Assembly: GCA_037718865.1 (NCBI GenBank) | Contig: JBBJMP010000006.1 | Location: 248,001 to 312,000 of the forward strand | From: JADCRZ01 sp037718865 | GTDB lineage: Bacteria > Bacteroidota > Bacteroidia > Chitinophagales > Chitinophagaceae | Direction: 5' to 3' | Length of the DNA: 64,000 bases | Shown: positions 46,059 through 54,621 of the stretch, piece by piece | Position numbering within the stretch: position 1 is the first letter of the stretch | Layout: every line of letters starts with the position of its first letter | Notes under the pieces: generated by a model | Seen by the model: only the letters and a program-made list of their open reading frames with translations | Told to the model about the DNA's origin: nothing | Databases searched by the model: none | Translations under genes and position numbers: made by a program

Positions 46059-47795
46059 ATGACTGTATCACCAAATATAGCTGCGGTTCCCACAGACGGA
46101 ACAGACTGGAATTCCATTGACTGGAACCAGGCCCACCGTATGGTAGTGAGGCTACAAGTGCGTATCGCTAAGGCAACACGTGAAGGCCGCTGGCGCAAGG
46201 TAAAAGCCTTGCAATGGCTGCTGACACATTCTTATGCTGCTAAATTGCTGGCAGTAAAGAAAGTTACTACAAACCGTGGTAAACGAACACCCGGAGTGGA
46301 TGGAGTACTCTTGAAAACACCAGAAGACAAAGCCGCCATGTGCAACTCCCTAAAACGTGCCGGATATCAACCCTCTCCGTTAAGGCGGATTTATATCGCC
46401 AAAACCAACGGAAAACTTCGGCCTCTCGGAATACCGACCATTCAAGATCGAAGTATGCAGGCTCTGCATACTCTTGCACTCCTACCTATGTCGGAAAGTA
46501 TGGCAGATTGGAATAGCTACGGGTTTAGGCCCGAACGCTGCACTGCCGACGCTATTGAAGCTCTATTCAATAAGCTTAGCAAAAAGGACTCGCCACAATG
46601 GGTTTTGGAAGGCGACATCCAAGGTTGTTTTGACAACATCGGCCATGAATGGATGTTGAAAAATATCTGTTCCGATACGAAAGTATTACAGAAATGGCTG
46701 CAAGCAGGTTACATGGAAAAGGCTTCGTTATTCCCCACAGAAAAGGGTACTCCGCAAGGAGGAATAGCTTCACCCACACTTGCCAACTTGGTGCTTGATG
46801 GAATAGAAGACTTATTGGGAAGAAAGTTTCACTCGTTAAACAGATATGGACGATGTAGGCAAGTATCTCCTTGGGGGATACACTTTGTGAGATACGCGGA
46901 TGACTTTGTGGTAATAGGTAAATCAAAAGATGTTCTTGAAAAAGAAGTATCTCCTATGATCGCAGAGTTCCTGAAAGAAAGAGGCCTCGAACTGTCCAAA
47001 GAAAAAACGAAGATAACTCACATCTCGCAAGGTTTTGACTTCCTTGGGCAAAACGTTCGTAAGTACAGGTTAGGAAAAAGCACAGCTAAGTTACTTATCA
47101 AGCCAAGCAGCAAGAACATAAAAGCGTTTCTTACCAGTATAAGGGAGACCATTAAATCGATGGCAACAGCAACGCAGGAAAACCTGATACGCAAACTCAA
47201 TCCCAAAATACAGGGATGGGCTAATTATCACCGATCGGTAGTATCCAAAACTACTTATAAGAAGGTGGATCACGAGATATGGAAAGCTCTGCGGAACTGG
47301 GCCATACGGAGGCACCCGAATAAAAGAAAGCCCTGGATACAAGCCAAATACTTCCCCAAAATGAAAGAACGCAATCAATGTTTTAGTTGCCTAGTCAAAG
47401 ATGAGAAAACAAAGGCTATTACAGCCATAGTGCTGAAACAAACTTCGGATACGCCTATTAGGCGCCATAAAAAAATCCGAAGCGAAGCGACTCCCTTTGA
47501 CCCGGCATACGAAGCGTACTTTGAAAATCGGGTGTCAGCAAAGATGACAAACAACAAAGAAGGGCGCAGAAAAGTCGGGGCATTGTGGAGAAGGCAGAAA
47601 GGCTGCTGCTCTATTTGTGGAGAAAGAATTACAAGTGTTACCAATTGGAGCATTCATCACCTGGAAAGTCGGCTGGATGGAGGTTCTGGAAACTTATCCA
47701 ATCTCACACTCCTGCATCAGGAGTGCCAGGAACGGGGCTTCATAAATGGTTTTAAGTATCTGTTTCCGGCTGAGGCCAACAAAACCTCGGCTTAG
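46059..47795 (+). CDS. ltrA: Group II intron-encoded protein (reverse transcriptase/maturase with HNH endonuclease)
   Basis: A 578-residue multifunctional intron protein. Seen: N-terminal RT-0/RT-1 region (RGKRTPGVDGVLL, RRIYIAKTNGKLRPLGIPTI), RT-3 (SYGFRPERCTADAI), LEGDIQGCFDNIGH, TPQGGIASPTLANLVL, the catalytic YADD box (279-282), thumb/maturase domain X (IKAFLTSIRETIK, NPKIQGWANYHR), and a C-terminal HNH nuclease with zinc cysteines (CSICGERI) and SIHHLESRLDGG...NLTLLHQEC. Roles: assisting intron splicing and target-primed reverse transcription. The ORF is open from start to stop. It ends 10 bp before domain V, as is normal. Confidence 0.95.
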   Translation: MTVSPNIAAVPTDGTDWNSIDWNQAHRMVVRLQVRIAKATREGRWRKVKALQWLLTHSYAAKLLAVKKVTTNRGKRTPGVDGVLLKTPEDKAAMCNSLKRAGYQPSPLRRIYIAKTNGKLRPLGIPTIQDRSMQALHTLALLPMSESMADWNSYGFRPERCTADAIEALFNKLSKKDSPQWVLEGDIQGCFDNIGHEWMLKNICSDTKVLQKWLQAGYMEKASLFPTEKGTPQGGIASPTLANLVLDGIEDLLGRKFHSLNRYGRCRQVSPWGIHFVRYADDFVVIGKSKDVLEKEVSPMIAEFLKERGLELSKEKTKITHISQGFDFLGQNVRKYRLGKSTAKLLIKPSSKNIKAFLTSIRETIKSMATATQENLIRKLNPKIQGWANYHRSVVSKTTYKKVDHEIWKALRNWAIRRHPNKRKPWIQAKYFPKMKERNQCFSCLVKDEKTKAITAIVLKQTSDTPIRRHKKIRSEATPFDPAYEAYFENRVSAKMTNNKEGRRKVGALWRRQKGCCSICGERITSVTNWSIHHLESRLDGGSGNLSNLTLLHQECQERGFINGFKYLFPAEANKTSA

Positions 47796-47804
47796 TATTG
47801 GCTT

Positions 47805-47879
47805 GAGCCGTGTGAAGGGAAACTCTCATGCACGGTTCTTAGGGGAGGGTGTCGCAGTAATGGGATACTCTTACCCGAC
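47805..47879 (+). ncRNA. Group II intron domains V and VI
   Basis: Domain V is the 34-nt segment 47805-47838, from GAGCCGTGTGAAGGG to CTCATGCACGGTTC, a standard stem with a GAAA-like tetraloop (GGGAAACTC) and the catalytic AGC triad. Domain VI follows as an imperfect hairpin GGGTGTC...ACTCTTACCC, which should hold the branch-point A. The intron ends at CCCGAC. Confidence 0.9.
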
Positions 47880-48064
47880 CTGAAATAGAATTGAACGTGC
47901 TTAATGGACAATGCTTAAGCAAACACATAGATGCAATTGGAAGTATAAAATCTGAAGTAGCAGCTTGGCAAACTGATAGAAATAACAGGAACAGAAAAAT
48001 CAACTGGCAGTTCACTACAAAGGATGCAAGAATAAAACTTAAAAAGCTTTACCCGTCAACTTAA
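47880..48064 (+). pseudogene. IS630 transposase, 3' exon
   Basis: Begins CTGAAATAGAATTG and, joined to the 5' exon, reads (A)EIELNVLNGQCLSKHID, then EVAAWQTDRNNRNRKINWQF and TTKDARIKLKKLYPST to the TAA at 48062-48064. It contains the DDE Glu of AEIE and the typical IS630 C-terminus. Uninterrupted in itself, but part of a defective gene. Confidence 0.82.
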
Positions 48065-48071
48065 ACGTGAC

Positions 48072-48553
48072 ATGACAGTAGTTTCTTTAGCTCTTTAGCG
48101 GCAGAATATTTAGTAACGGGACACTTAATGCGTAGAAATGTTTTGACATATTAGGCCCCACAGAATAATGAAGGTTATGACTTGATTTGTATTCATCCAG
48201 ATACTAAACGACAGTCACAATATATTCGTGTACAAGTTAAAAGCCGGTATCAAAGCCACACTTCATTGGGGTTTCCAGTTAAAGGAAAAACGATTGACAG
48301 TTTTGACTTTTTAGTAGTGGCCTTTCTAAACATTGGTTACTTTTTTGTAAACTTGGCAAGGACAAGATCCGACTTGCGGTAGAACACAACCAGTTTTTTA
48401 CACCCTGCCCGCTGACATCATCAGACAATTCCACATAAAAGAGGCGGCTGGGAAAAATTTAGATTAAGAGGATTTCCGTTTGATCAATACAGAAATGAAG
48501 ACGGTTTTGAACTAATTGCTAAACAATTGGGTATTGGTTATCCCTCAAATTAA
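48072..48553 (+). pseudogene. Decayed PD-(D/E)xK nuclease-like gene
   Basis: Colinear fragments in changing frames: SSLAAEYLVTGHLMRRNVLTY, then APQNNEGYDLICIHPDTKRQ and IRVQVKSRYQS (a D...QxK nuclease core), GKTIDSFDFLVVAFLNIG, FYTLPADIIRQFHIKEA and RNEDGFELIAKQLGIGYPSN to a TAA at 48551-48553. This order matches small PD-(D/E)xK domain proteins of Bacteroidota. At least three frameshifts plus a stop at 48378-48380 in the middle frame make it non-functional. It starts 8 bp after the transposase stop. Confidence 0.65.
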
Positions 48554-48622
48554 ATGGCAGCTGCATGAATACACAGTTCGGTTATGAGCAATGGAGTCGG
48601 GACCTTTTTATATATTTGATGT

Positions 48623-48913
48623 ATGATACATTTACCAGAGATTAAAAGGGTGTTACAGCTACTTAAGCCAGAGTTAAACCAAAAATATCATGTCCAGACT
48701 ATAGGCCTTTTTGGTTCGTCCGTGCGGGATGATTTTTCTGCAAGCAGTGACGTCGATATTTTGATCGAATTTAATCAACCCATTGGCATTGAATTTATTG
48801 ATTTAGCGAATCATATTGAAACGAAGCTGAACCGAAAAGTGGATCTCGTTTCCAGAAACGGAATAAAGCAAAAATACTATGAGGCTATAGAAAAGGAAAT
48901 AGTATATGTCTAA
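48623..48913 (+). CDS. MNT-type nucleotidyltransferase (MntA-like antitoxin)
   Basis: A 96-residue minimal nucleotidyltransferase. Seen: the polymerase-beta-type signature GLFGSSVRDDFSASSDVDIL (GSxR and DxD motifs at about residues 32-48) followed by the third-strand region IETKLNRKVDLVSR. Members paired with HEPN proteins act as antitoxins that AMPylate the HEPN ribonuclease. The next ORF overlaps by 8 bp and is a truncated HEPN protein. A TATATTTG element ends 4 bp before the ATG, so the mRNA may be nearly leaderless. Confidence 0.88.
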   Translation: MIHLPEIKRVLQLLKPELNQKYHVQTIGLFGSSVRDDFSASSDVDILIEFNQPIGIEFIDLANHIETKLNRKVDLVSRNGIKQKYYEAIEKEIVYV

Positions 48914-49013
48914 GCGCGACCCTAAACTGTTGATTGAAGACGTTTTGGATAGTGCTCACAAGATCGTGGATTATACTAAGATATGCCTATATGCTGAATA
49001 CAATTTATTTTGA
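48906..49013 (+). pseudogene. Truncated HEPN-domain toxin gene
   Basis: ATG at 48906 overlaps the MNT stop and encodes MSKRDPKLLIEDVLDSAHKI, then VDYTK, the normal N-terminus of HEPN toxins of the HepT/DUF86 type, but after about 25 residues the homology stops and the frame ends at 49013 (35 residues). The catalytic R-x4-6-H motif, which lies near the C-terminus of a roughly 115-residue protein, is missing, so the toxin cannot be active. Confidence 0.72.
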
Positions 49014-49077
49014 AATTCATATGCCGACACCAGATAATCACATCTACGCTATTTCTTGCATCAATCAATCTCTTGGT

Positions 49078-50613
49078 TTATGGCCTTGATGTTCTTAATT
49101 CAATAATTTTCCCTTCCAGGAAATCGATATTACCATTTACTGCAAAAAGTTTTAATCTATTGAACGGTTCACTAGATGAATAAGTGCTGGTCATTACAAG
49201 CTTTCCTCCCTCAGTAAAACATTCAATTGTAGAGATATCGACTATCAAACGGAGGCTCATAGTTGAATCAGAATGGTTAGACGGCATTCTAATAGGGTCA
49301 TTCACTATTTGCGTTCCTAATGATGGCACTAAACCAGATTTGTCAATATAATAATACCCAAATCTATCAAACCCAAAGGTCATATGCTCTCTTCTACTGT
49401 TCCAGAAACTTACCCCAAACCGGGTTGGAAAACTCCCTTTTTGTATATCACTGGTATTAAACTTCAGGAAGACTTCAAATGGAGCTTTCACACCTGAAAT
49501 TAACTGTAAATCATCGACTTTATATGAAACTTTGACAGGCTCTAATTTAACGTCTTTGCCATAAATCTTTTTTAGTTCCAGTACCGGGGATGCAGTTATA
49601 AACCATTCTGTGTTTGAATTTTCTAAATTTAGCTCACGGGGAAGGGTTATAATCGGGGAGAAATGGTTATTGTTTTTTGACGATTGTTTATCATTATTAT
49701 TCCTCCATCCAACATTTATCGTTCGGCCATCACACCCGGTAGATATTAAACTTCCATAAATATCCTCTCCATAATCTAACCAATGCAGTTGAGACGATTG
49801 ATTTAAAAAACTATGCCCATCAAAATATCCAATGAAGTATACTGTACCCCCCGCAGTTTGATGTTTCCCTGATTTTTTGATGTCAACCAACAAGACCCAA
49901 TGAATTCCGTCTCCTGATGAGAATAGAGTAGTACGTTTCCACTTGATTTCCTCTGGAAAGAAATCTGTACCGAGCAAACTTTCAAAGTTCCATAAACGTA
50001 AATCCGCAGAAGAATAGAGTTCAACATGATCGTTTAAAGCTATACTCATTATCCATTTTTTGGTAGGCTGATGCCAGCAGATACCTACATTCTGGGGATT
50101 GTTAATAAAAGCCGGGGGAAAATTGATTTTATCTGTCGTCACAGCCCACAAATTACCATCATCAGTGCTAAATGCGAGAATCGGAAAGGCTTTCTTCATG
50201 CCCTGGTTAATACTGTCCCCAATTTCAATGCGAATAAGTACAGCCACTAATGGAGGGCTTTCACTGGTTCCATATCCGGTTATGTTATTTGAATCGATGA
50301 TTATACCCCCTTTAAGAAGTGAGTTATTATATTTTGGGAAAACTGCCTTGGAGCTTTCGCTCCAGTTGATCAAATCTTCGCTTATTGCCTGACCAATAAT
50401 ATTCGTTTTCCTTATATCGGGTTCATCTGAGGTACCATAAATCAGGTGATAGAGACCTCCTAAATTCAGAAGTGCGATAGGTTCGATGTTATGGGAAGTT
50501 GTAAAGGTAAAATGCAAAGGCTGTATTTCATTGGTGACTTTTGTGCGATTTCCGGCATCCTTACATGCAAAAAACACAACTATCGAAAGGGAAAGAAGTA
50601 ATAATCTTTTCAT
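49078..50613 (-). CDS. Catalytically degenerate GH32-like lipoprotein of the fructan locus
   Basis: A 511-residue lipoprotein (lipobox FFAC, C17) with the architecture of a GH32 five-blade propeller plus C-terminal beta-sandwich (LHWLDYGEDIYGSLI, LPRELNLEN, IVDISTIECFTEGG). The three catalytic motifs are not conserved: at the WMNDPNG position there is TSHNIEPIALL, at RDP the sequence is NPQNVGICWHQPTKKWIM, and at ECP it is IKWKRTTLF. It is thus probably a non-hydrolytic, glycan-binding relative, or acts by another mechanism. Last gene of the locus, 15 bp after the sugar porter. Confidence 0.78.
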   Translation of the reverse strand: MKRLLLLSLSIVVFFACKDAGNRTKVTNEIQPLHFTFTTSHNIEPIALLNLGGLYHLIYGTSDEPDIRKTNIIGQAISEDLINWSESSKAVFPKYNNSLLKGGIIIDSNNITGYGTSESPPLVAVLIRIEIGDSINQGMKKAFPILAFSTDDGNLWAVTTDKINFPPAFINNPQNVGICWHQPTKKWIMSIALNDHVELYSSADLRLWNFESLLGTDFFPEEIKWKRTTLFSSGDGIHWVLLVDIKKSGKHQTAGGTVYFIGYFDGHSFLNQSSQLHWLDYGEDIYGSLISTGCDGRTINVGWRNNNDKQSSKNNNHFSPIITLPRELNLENSNTEWFITASPVLELKKIYGKDVKLEPVKVSYKVDDLQLISGVKAPFEVFLKFNTSDIQKGSFPTRFGVSFWNSRREHMTFGFDRFGYYYIDKSGLVPSLGTQIVNDPIRMPSNHSDSTMSLRLIVDISTIECFTEGGKLVMTSTYSSSEPFNRLKLFAVNGNIDFLEGKIIELRTSRP

Positions 50614-50628
50614 ATTAAGGGGTACTGA

Positions 50629-51966
50629 TTAATATATGATTTTTAAATCCTTCTGTATCTGTTCCAATGATTTTCCTTTTGTTTCAGGCATAAGTTTCCA
50701 GGCAAATAATAATTGAAGGAACATCATGACAGCAAAAAACATAAACGCGTTTCCCGGACCGATAACAGGACTATTGATAGCTACTGGGAATGACCATGAA
50801 ATGATGACCGCAAAAAACCAATGTGTAAAACTTCCCAACGATTGTCCCTTTGATCGGATTGAGTTTGGAAAGATTTCAGAAATAAATACCCAGATTACGA
50901 TTCCATCGGAAAGTCCGAAAAAGAACATATAGCCAAGCAGAAAAAACAGTATCCCCGGTCCATCAAAATGGTTACCATAAAATGACCAGGCGATAAGGCT
51001 CATAAATAGTATCAATCCAAATGAACCCAGGATCATCAATGAACGTCGCCCAAATCGATCAATAAAATTCATGGCAATTATTAAAACAATTACCTTAGTT
51101 AAGCCGATCAGTATCGGAAGTAAATAAGAAATATTGGTACTTAGACCTGTCATCTCAAAAATCCTGGTAGCATAATAATTGATAGCATTTGTACCTGATA
51201 ATTGGTTGAACGCCCCCATTAAAACAGCATATAAAATTGGCCGGAAATATTTTTTGGTAAATAAATTTTCAACTGAGGAGGATGAACGTATATTGAGTGA
51301 TTGAAGTATATCATTTATCTCAGTCTCGATATCGATCCTGCCACAAAGGGCAAGAACATTTCGGGCCTCTTTAATAAAATTATGTTTTACCAGCCAGCGT
51401 GGACTTTCAGGGATAATTAATGTCAGTACAAAGAATATAAATGATGGAACAGCCACAATCCCAAACATCCAACGCCATGCGTTTTCACCAATGTCTGAAA
51501 ACAAATAATTTGAAATATAAGCAGCCAGGAGTCCTGCTGTAACATTAAATTGAAAAAAGCCAACAAGTCGTCCCCTGATATGAGCAGGTGCAATTTCAGC
51601 GATATACATGGGTCCAACTACCGATGAAGCCCCAATTGCCAAACCACCGATAAATCGGAAAATTATCAGCGAAATCCAGTTTGGTGCCAGGGCGCTAAAT
51701 ACAGAGGTTATGGTGAAGATAACAGAGATTGTTATTATTACTTTTTTTCTCCCAAATCGTTCAGAAGGGACCCCGGCGGAAAAGGCTCCTACAACCGCTC
51801 CTATAATGGCTATAGCAACAGTAAAGCCATGCCAGAAATTAGTTAATTTATATAAAAGTTGAATGGATTGTTCGGCCCCTGAAATAACGGCTGTATCTAA
51901 ACCAAAGAGAAGTCCTCCTAAGGCAACAATCACTGAGTATCCAATTACTCTCCTATTTTTTTTCAT
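50629..51966 (-). CDS. MFS sugar porter
   Basis: Inner-membrane sugar:H+ symporter of the SP family with 12 predicted helices. Seen: N-terminal GGLLFGLDTAVISGAEQS, RFGRKKV between helices 2 and 3, a PESPRWLV motif before the central loop, NAINYYATRIF in helix 7, DRFGRRSLM between helices 8 and 9, and the C-terminal PETKGKSLEQIQKDL. At 445 residues it is standard. It would import the mono- or disaccharide released by the GH32 enzyme (inference from context). Confidence 0.92.
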   Translation of the reverse strand: MKKNRRVIGYSVIVALGGLLFGLDTAVISGAEQSIQLLYKLTNFWHGFTVAIAIIGAVVGAFSAGVPSERFGRKKVIITISVIFTITSVFSALAPNWISLIIFRFIGGLAIGASSVVGPMYIAEIAPAHIRGRLVGFFQFNVTAGLLAAYISNYLFSDIGENAWRWMFGIVAVPSFIFFVLTLIIPESPRWLVKHNFIKEARNVLALCGRIDIETEINDILQSLNIRSSSSVENLFTKKYFRPILYAVLMGAFNQLSGTNAINYYATRIFEMTGLSTNISYLLPILIGLTKVIVLIIAMNFIDRFGRRSLMILGSFGLILFMSLIAWSFYGNHFDGPGILFFLLGYMFFFGLSDGIVIWVFISEIFPNSIRSKGQSLGSFTHWFFAVIISWSFPVAINSPVIGPGNAFMFFAVMMFLQLLFAWKLMPETKGKSLEQIQKDLKIIY

Positions 51967-52001
51967 AATCGCCTATTATAAATTAATTCAAATTCCACTT
52001 G

Positions 52002-53165
52002 TCAAAAAATAAAACTCTTCAATTTATAAGATTGAAGAATAAGGGTATAAAGCTTTGATGATTCATCAATGGATGAGTATTTCCTGATTGCCTTTTCAAT
52101 TCCACTTTGATTGACTGTTTTTTGCACTTCCTGAGTCATTTCATCGTCAGATCCATTATAATAATAAGCTGCTGCAATAGCCTTTGCGTAAGCATATGGC
52201 ACTCTGCCATGCTTAAGACACAATAATGCCGGACCGATAAGTCTCTCCTCTTTACTAAGTTTTCTCTTGGTATCATAAGCATTTCTTTCAATCTGGTCGT
52301 TCAAGCAAGGATCAGTATATTTTTTCATTGCCAATGCCATAAATTCTCTATGCTCTTTTTCATCAAAACCAAACTCATTAATCAGCCCAAAAGCAGATTC
52401 CTCCTGAATTTCACTAAAAAATTCCAGGTACGCCAGGGCTGACTCGTGCAGTATTTTGTACCCATTTGCCCAACCGATATAGGCAATTGGCCCATTGGTA
52501 CCATTAAATGTGTAAATTTTTCTAATCAATTCATTGGAAAAATTACTTTTGGGGGCGAAACCTTTCACTTCAGGTATTGAACCAATAAATGCATCTTTAT
52601 CCAAGGGTAAAGTCCACCAATCTTGCATACGCAATGCCAAAGGTTCTTTGAGATTTACTTCTTCATTAGCTGGCATCCCTGTTCGTAAAACTTGTGTTTC
52701 TATAAGTCCAAGTTTAGATCTTACAAATTCTTCAAATTCCGAATCAGCCTTTTGTAATAATATGTCTTTAATCCTTTTAGCAGGATTGTTGGCATTTTCA
52801 CATATTATCCAGTTCAGCACCTTTTTTCTGCCGGTAGCAACTAATATATCCCTAATATATATGGCGACCTTTTCAATATTTGCAGCCCCGACACTACTTG
52901 CCATAATATCTATATTAGAAATTATCTCTGCAACTTTTTTCCTATCATCTAAAGTAAAGGCGTCTTCGACTTCAATATATTCTGTCAAATCTTTTCTCTC
53001 TCCTGCGATATCAACCCGATACTTCTTTTCTTTATTTAAAAGTACGACAACCTCTTTTGATGTATCCAGGAACCAAAGTTTATAGCCACTGCGATAAAAC
53101 AAGTGAGCAATAAATCCTCTTCCTATTTTACCCGCACCAACAATTAAGACTTCTTTTTTCATCAT
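52002..53165 (-). CDS. Mannitol-dehydrogenase-family oxidoreductase, paralogue 1
   Basis: 387-residue polyol-specific long-chain dehydrogenase of the MtlD/COG0246 type. Seen: N-terminal NAD motif VLIVGAGKIGRGFIAHLFYRSG (shortened form GxGxxGRG), LGLIETQVLRTG, and the active-site region RKIYTFNGTNGPIAYIGWANG. In MtlD the catalytic motif is K-x4-N-x2-H; here Lys and Asn are kept but the His position is Asn. IGPALLCLKHGRVPYAYA follows. The substrate may be a phosphorylated or free hexitol, or a uronate-like sugar acid. Encoded 4 bp after the kinase. An alternative ATG lies one codon later. Confidence 0.85.
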   Translation of the reverse strand: MMKKEVLIVGAGKIGRGFIAHLFYRSGYKLWFLDTSKEVVVLLNKEKKYRVDIAGERKDLTEYIEVEDAFTLDDRKKVAEIISNIDIMASSVGAANIEKVAIYIRDILVATGRKKVLNWIICENANNPAKRIKDILLQKADSEFEEFVRSKLGLIETQVLRTGMPANEEVNLKEPLALRMQDWWTLPLDKDAFIGSIPEVKGFAPKSNFSNELIRKIYTFNGTNGPIAYIGWANGYKILHESALAYLEFFSEIQEESAFGLINEFGFDEKEHREFMALAMKKYTDPCLNDQIERNAYDTKRKLSKEERLIGPALLCLKHGRVPYAYAKAIAAAYYYNGSDDEMTQEVQKTVNQSGIEKAIRKYSSIDESSKLYTLILQSYKLKSFIF

Positions 53166-53169
53166 TTTA

Positions 53170-54621
53170 TCAGCTTAACAATTTTTGGTATTTAATAAAC
53201 TTTCTGTATTTCTCTTCATAAATATTTGTCAAGTCAGGCTTAGGCTCTATTATCGAAAAGTTTATAGCGGGTTTCGAAAATGAACTTTCCTTAGCCTCCA
53301 TAATATAGTATATTATGCCAGCCATAGATAATTCTTTTTCGTCGGCAACCGCTATACTTTTGTTTAATACGCTTGCCCTGATAGAATTCCAAAGGGTGTT
53401 TTTTGAAGAACCCCCTCCTATTTTAATTAAATCAAGACCGTTGATTCCAAGCTCTTCAAAACATTGTTTTCTTGCAAATGAGATGGATTCAAGAATTGCC
53501 CGAAACAGATGAACGTCGGTATGAGACGATCTCAATTCAAGGATTGAAGCCGTTAACTTACTGTTCCATAATGGTGCCCTTTCTCCCTGCAGGTAGGGTA
53601 AAATGATAGGCGTATTTTCAGGTTCGATAGTGGCAGCTTTACAGGTTAGTTCATTTAGTATTTCGGGAGTTACCTTTTTATTTAAGACAGTGGTTAAAAA
53701 CCAATTAACAATATTTCCACCGGTGTTCGTGCTTCCATAGTTTATAAAACCCTGATTGAATGAAATACTTAGAAAATTATCCAACACCTTTGGTGGCTTG
53801 CGATAAAATGCACCTGCTTGCTCTGAAGTGTTAGCTAACATGAAACCTTCCTTATCCTGCAACCTTAATCCGTATAAAGATGTATATAAATCTGCCATAG
53901 CAGGGAAGACAAAACTTTCATCAGGGAAATCAAACAACTTTTTTTCAGGTTCCAGGATTGGCCAGGGGTTGTAATCAATTGATGGGAAAAAGGATTTATC
54001 TAACTTTAAGTGATCTAATAATTCTGGGGCGTATTCTCTTTTTTTGAGATTTACCATGCTAATCTGAGAACTAAAATGGGTTTTATAATTTCCACAGAGT
54101 TCATAAAATATAGCATCACTCACCTGGAGAAATATTGAATCATTTGAAAATCCTGATTCTCTTCTGTGTAACAATTTGGTTAACAACCAATTTGTACCCG
54201 CCGGCAAAAAAGTACCTATAATCCGTTTGCTTTTCCCATTGCCCATGATAGAATTATATTCATCCAGGCTGTTGCAACTTGTAGTGTCCAACCATATTGG
54301 GAAAGGTTTTTCAGGTGCAATACCTTTCATCTTATTCCATTCGATCAGGCTTGAAACATGACCACAAATCCCTATGTAGAGCACTTCTACATTATTTGTT
54401 TTTAAAAAAGAGCCTAATTCCTTAAATAGCATAAAAGACTTCTCACGGATAACTTTGTATTCAGCTTGTACCTCTCCTGACATTCCATAAATTAATTCAT
54501 TTGGAAGATTATTTATAAGAATCATCTTGTCCGAAAAAAATGGACAATATACTCCCAACTTGACTTGTGATGTACCAATGTCGAGGGAGGCAAAAGCAAT
54601 ATTCTTTTCACTTTTTTCCAT
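53170..54621 (-). CDS. FGGY-family carbohydrate kinase
   Basis: 483-residue sugar kinase of the FGGY family. Seen: ASLDIGTSQVKLGVY (phosphate-1 motif), YIGICGHVSSLIEW, PIWLDTTSCNSLDEY, GTNWLLTKLLHR, ADLYTSLYGL, an ATP-site region LIKIGGGSSKNTLWNSI, and a C-terminal helix. It is clearly distinct from the xylulokinase at 8.8 kb. The gene overlaps the upstream polyol dehydrogenase by 14 bp and the downstream one follows after 4 bp, so all three are translationally coupled and should act in one pathway. Substrate unknown; a ketose is the family default. Confidence 0.88.
   Translation of the reverse strand: MEKSEKNIAFASLDIGTSQVKLGVYCPFFSDKMILINNLPNELIYGMSGEVQAEYKVIREKSFMLFKELGSFLKTNNVEVLYIGICGHVSSLIEWNKMKGIAPEKPFPIWLDTTSCNSLDEYNSIMGNGKSKRIIGTFLPAGTNWLLTKLLHRRESGFSNDSIFLQVSDAIFYELCGNYKTHFSSQISMVNLKKREYAPELLDHLKLDKSFFPSIDYNPWPILEPEKKLFDFPDESFVFPAMADLYTSLYGLRLQDKEGFMLANTSEQAGAFYRKPPKVLDNFLSISFNQGFINYGSTNTGGNIVNWFLTTVLNKKVTPEILNELTCKAATIEPENTPIILPYLQGERAPLWNSKLTASILELRSSHTDVHLFRAILESISFARKQCFEELGINGLDLIKIGGGSSKNTLWNSIRASVLNKSIAVADEKELSMAGIIYYIMEAKESSFSKPAINFSIIEPKPDLTNIYEEKYRKFIKYQKLLS

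Larger units (their letters stand above)
45439..47879 (+). mobile_element. Group II intron, complete
   Basis: A 2441-nt intron starting GTGCGAC (GUGYG consensus) and ending TTACCCGAC. Removing it joins AACATGG to CTGAAATAG and restores Asn-Met-Ala-Glu-Ile-Glu of the transposase exactly. The 5' exon end TAAACATGG is complementary to CCATGTTTA at 45765-45773, placed in a hairpin loop as expected for EBS1. A reverse transcriptase/maturase ORF occupies domain IV, and a canonical 34-nt domain V and a domain VI hairpin precede the 3' end. All parts appear intact, so it may still splice and move. Confidence 0.93.
44708..48064 (+). mobile_element. IS630-family element remnant, 5'-truncated and interrupted by a group II intron
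   Basis: Transposase homology runs from RFIEDGMEATLERKP at its left edge to LKKLYPST at 48064, but lacks roughly the first 100 residues (the helix-turn-helix region) and has two frameshifts. The 2441-nt group II intron splits it within HGSWLNM-AEIE. The left end abuts a truncated DUF6934 gene and the right end abuts a decayed PD-(D/E)xK gene 8 bp after the transposase stop, so no terminal inverted repeats or target duplication could be identified. Confidence 0.78.

Noticed and set aside
46059..47795. Retron or diversity-generating retroelement reverse transcriptase
   Set aside because: Maturase domain X, HNH domain, domain V and splice-site pairing show a group II intron; no template/variable repeat pair or msr-msd was seen.
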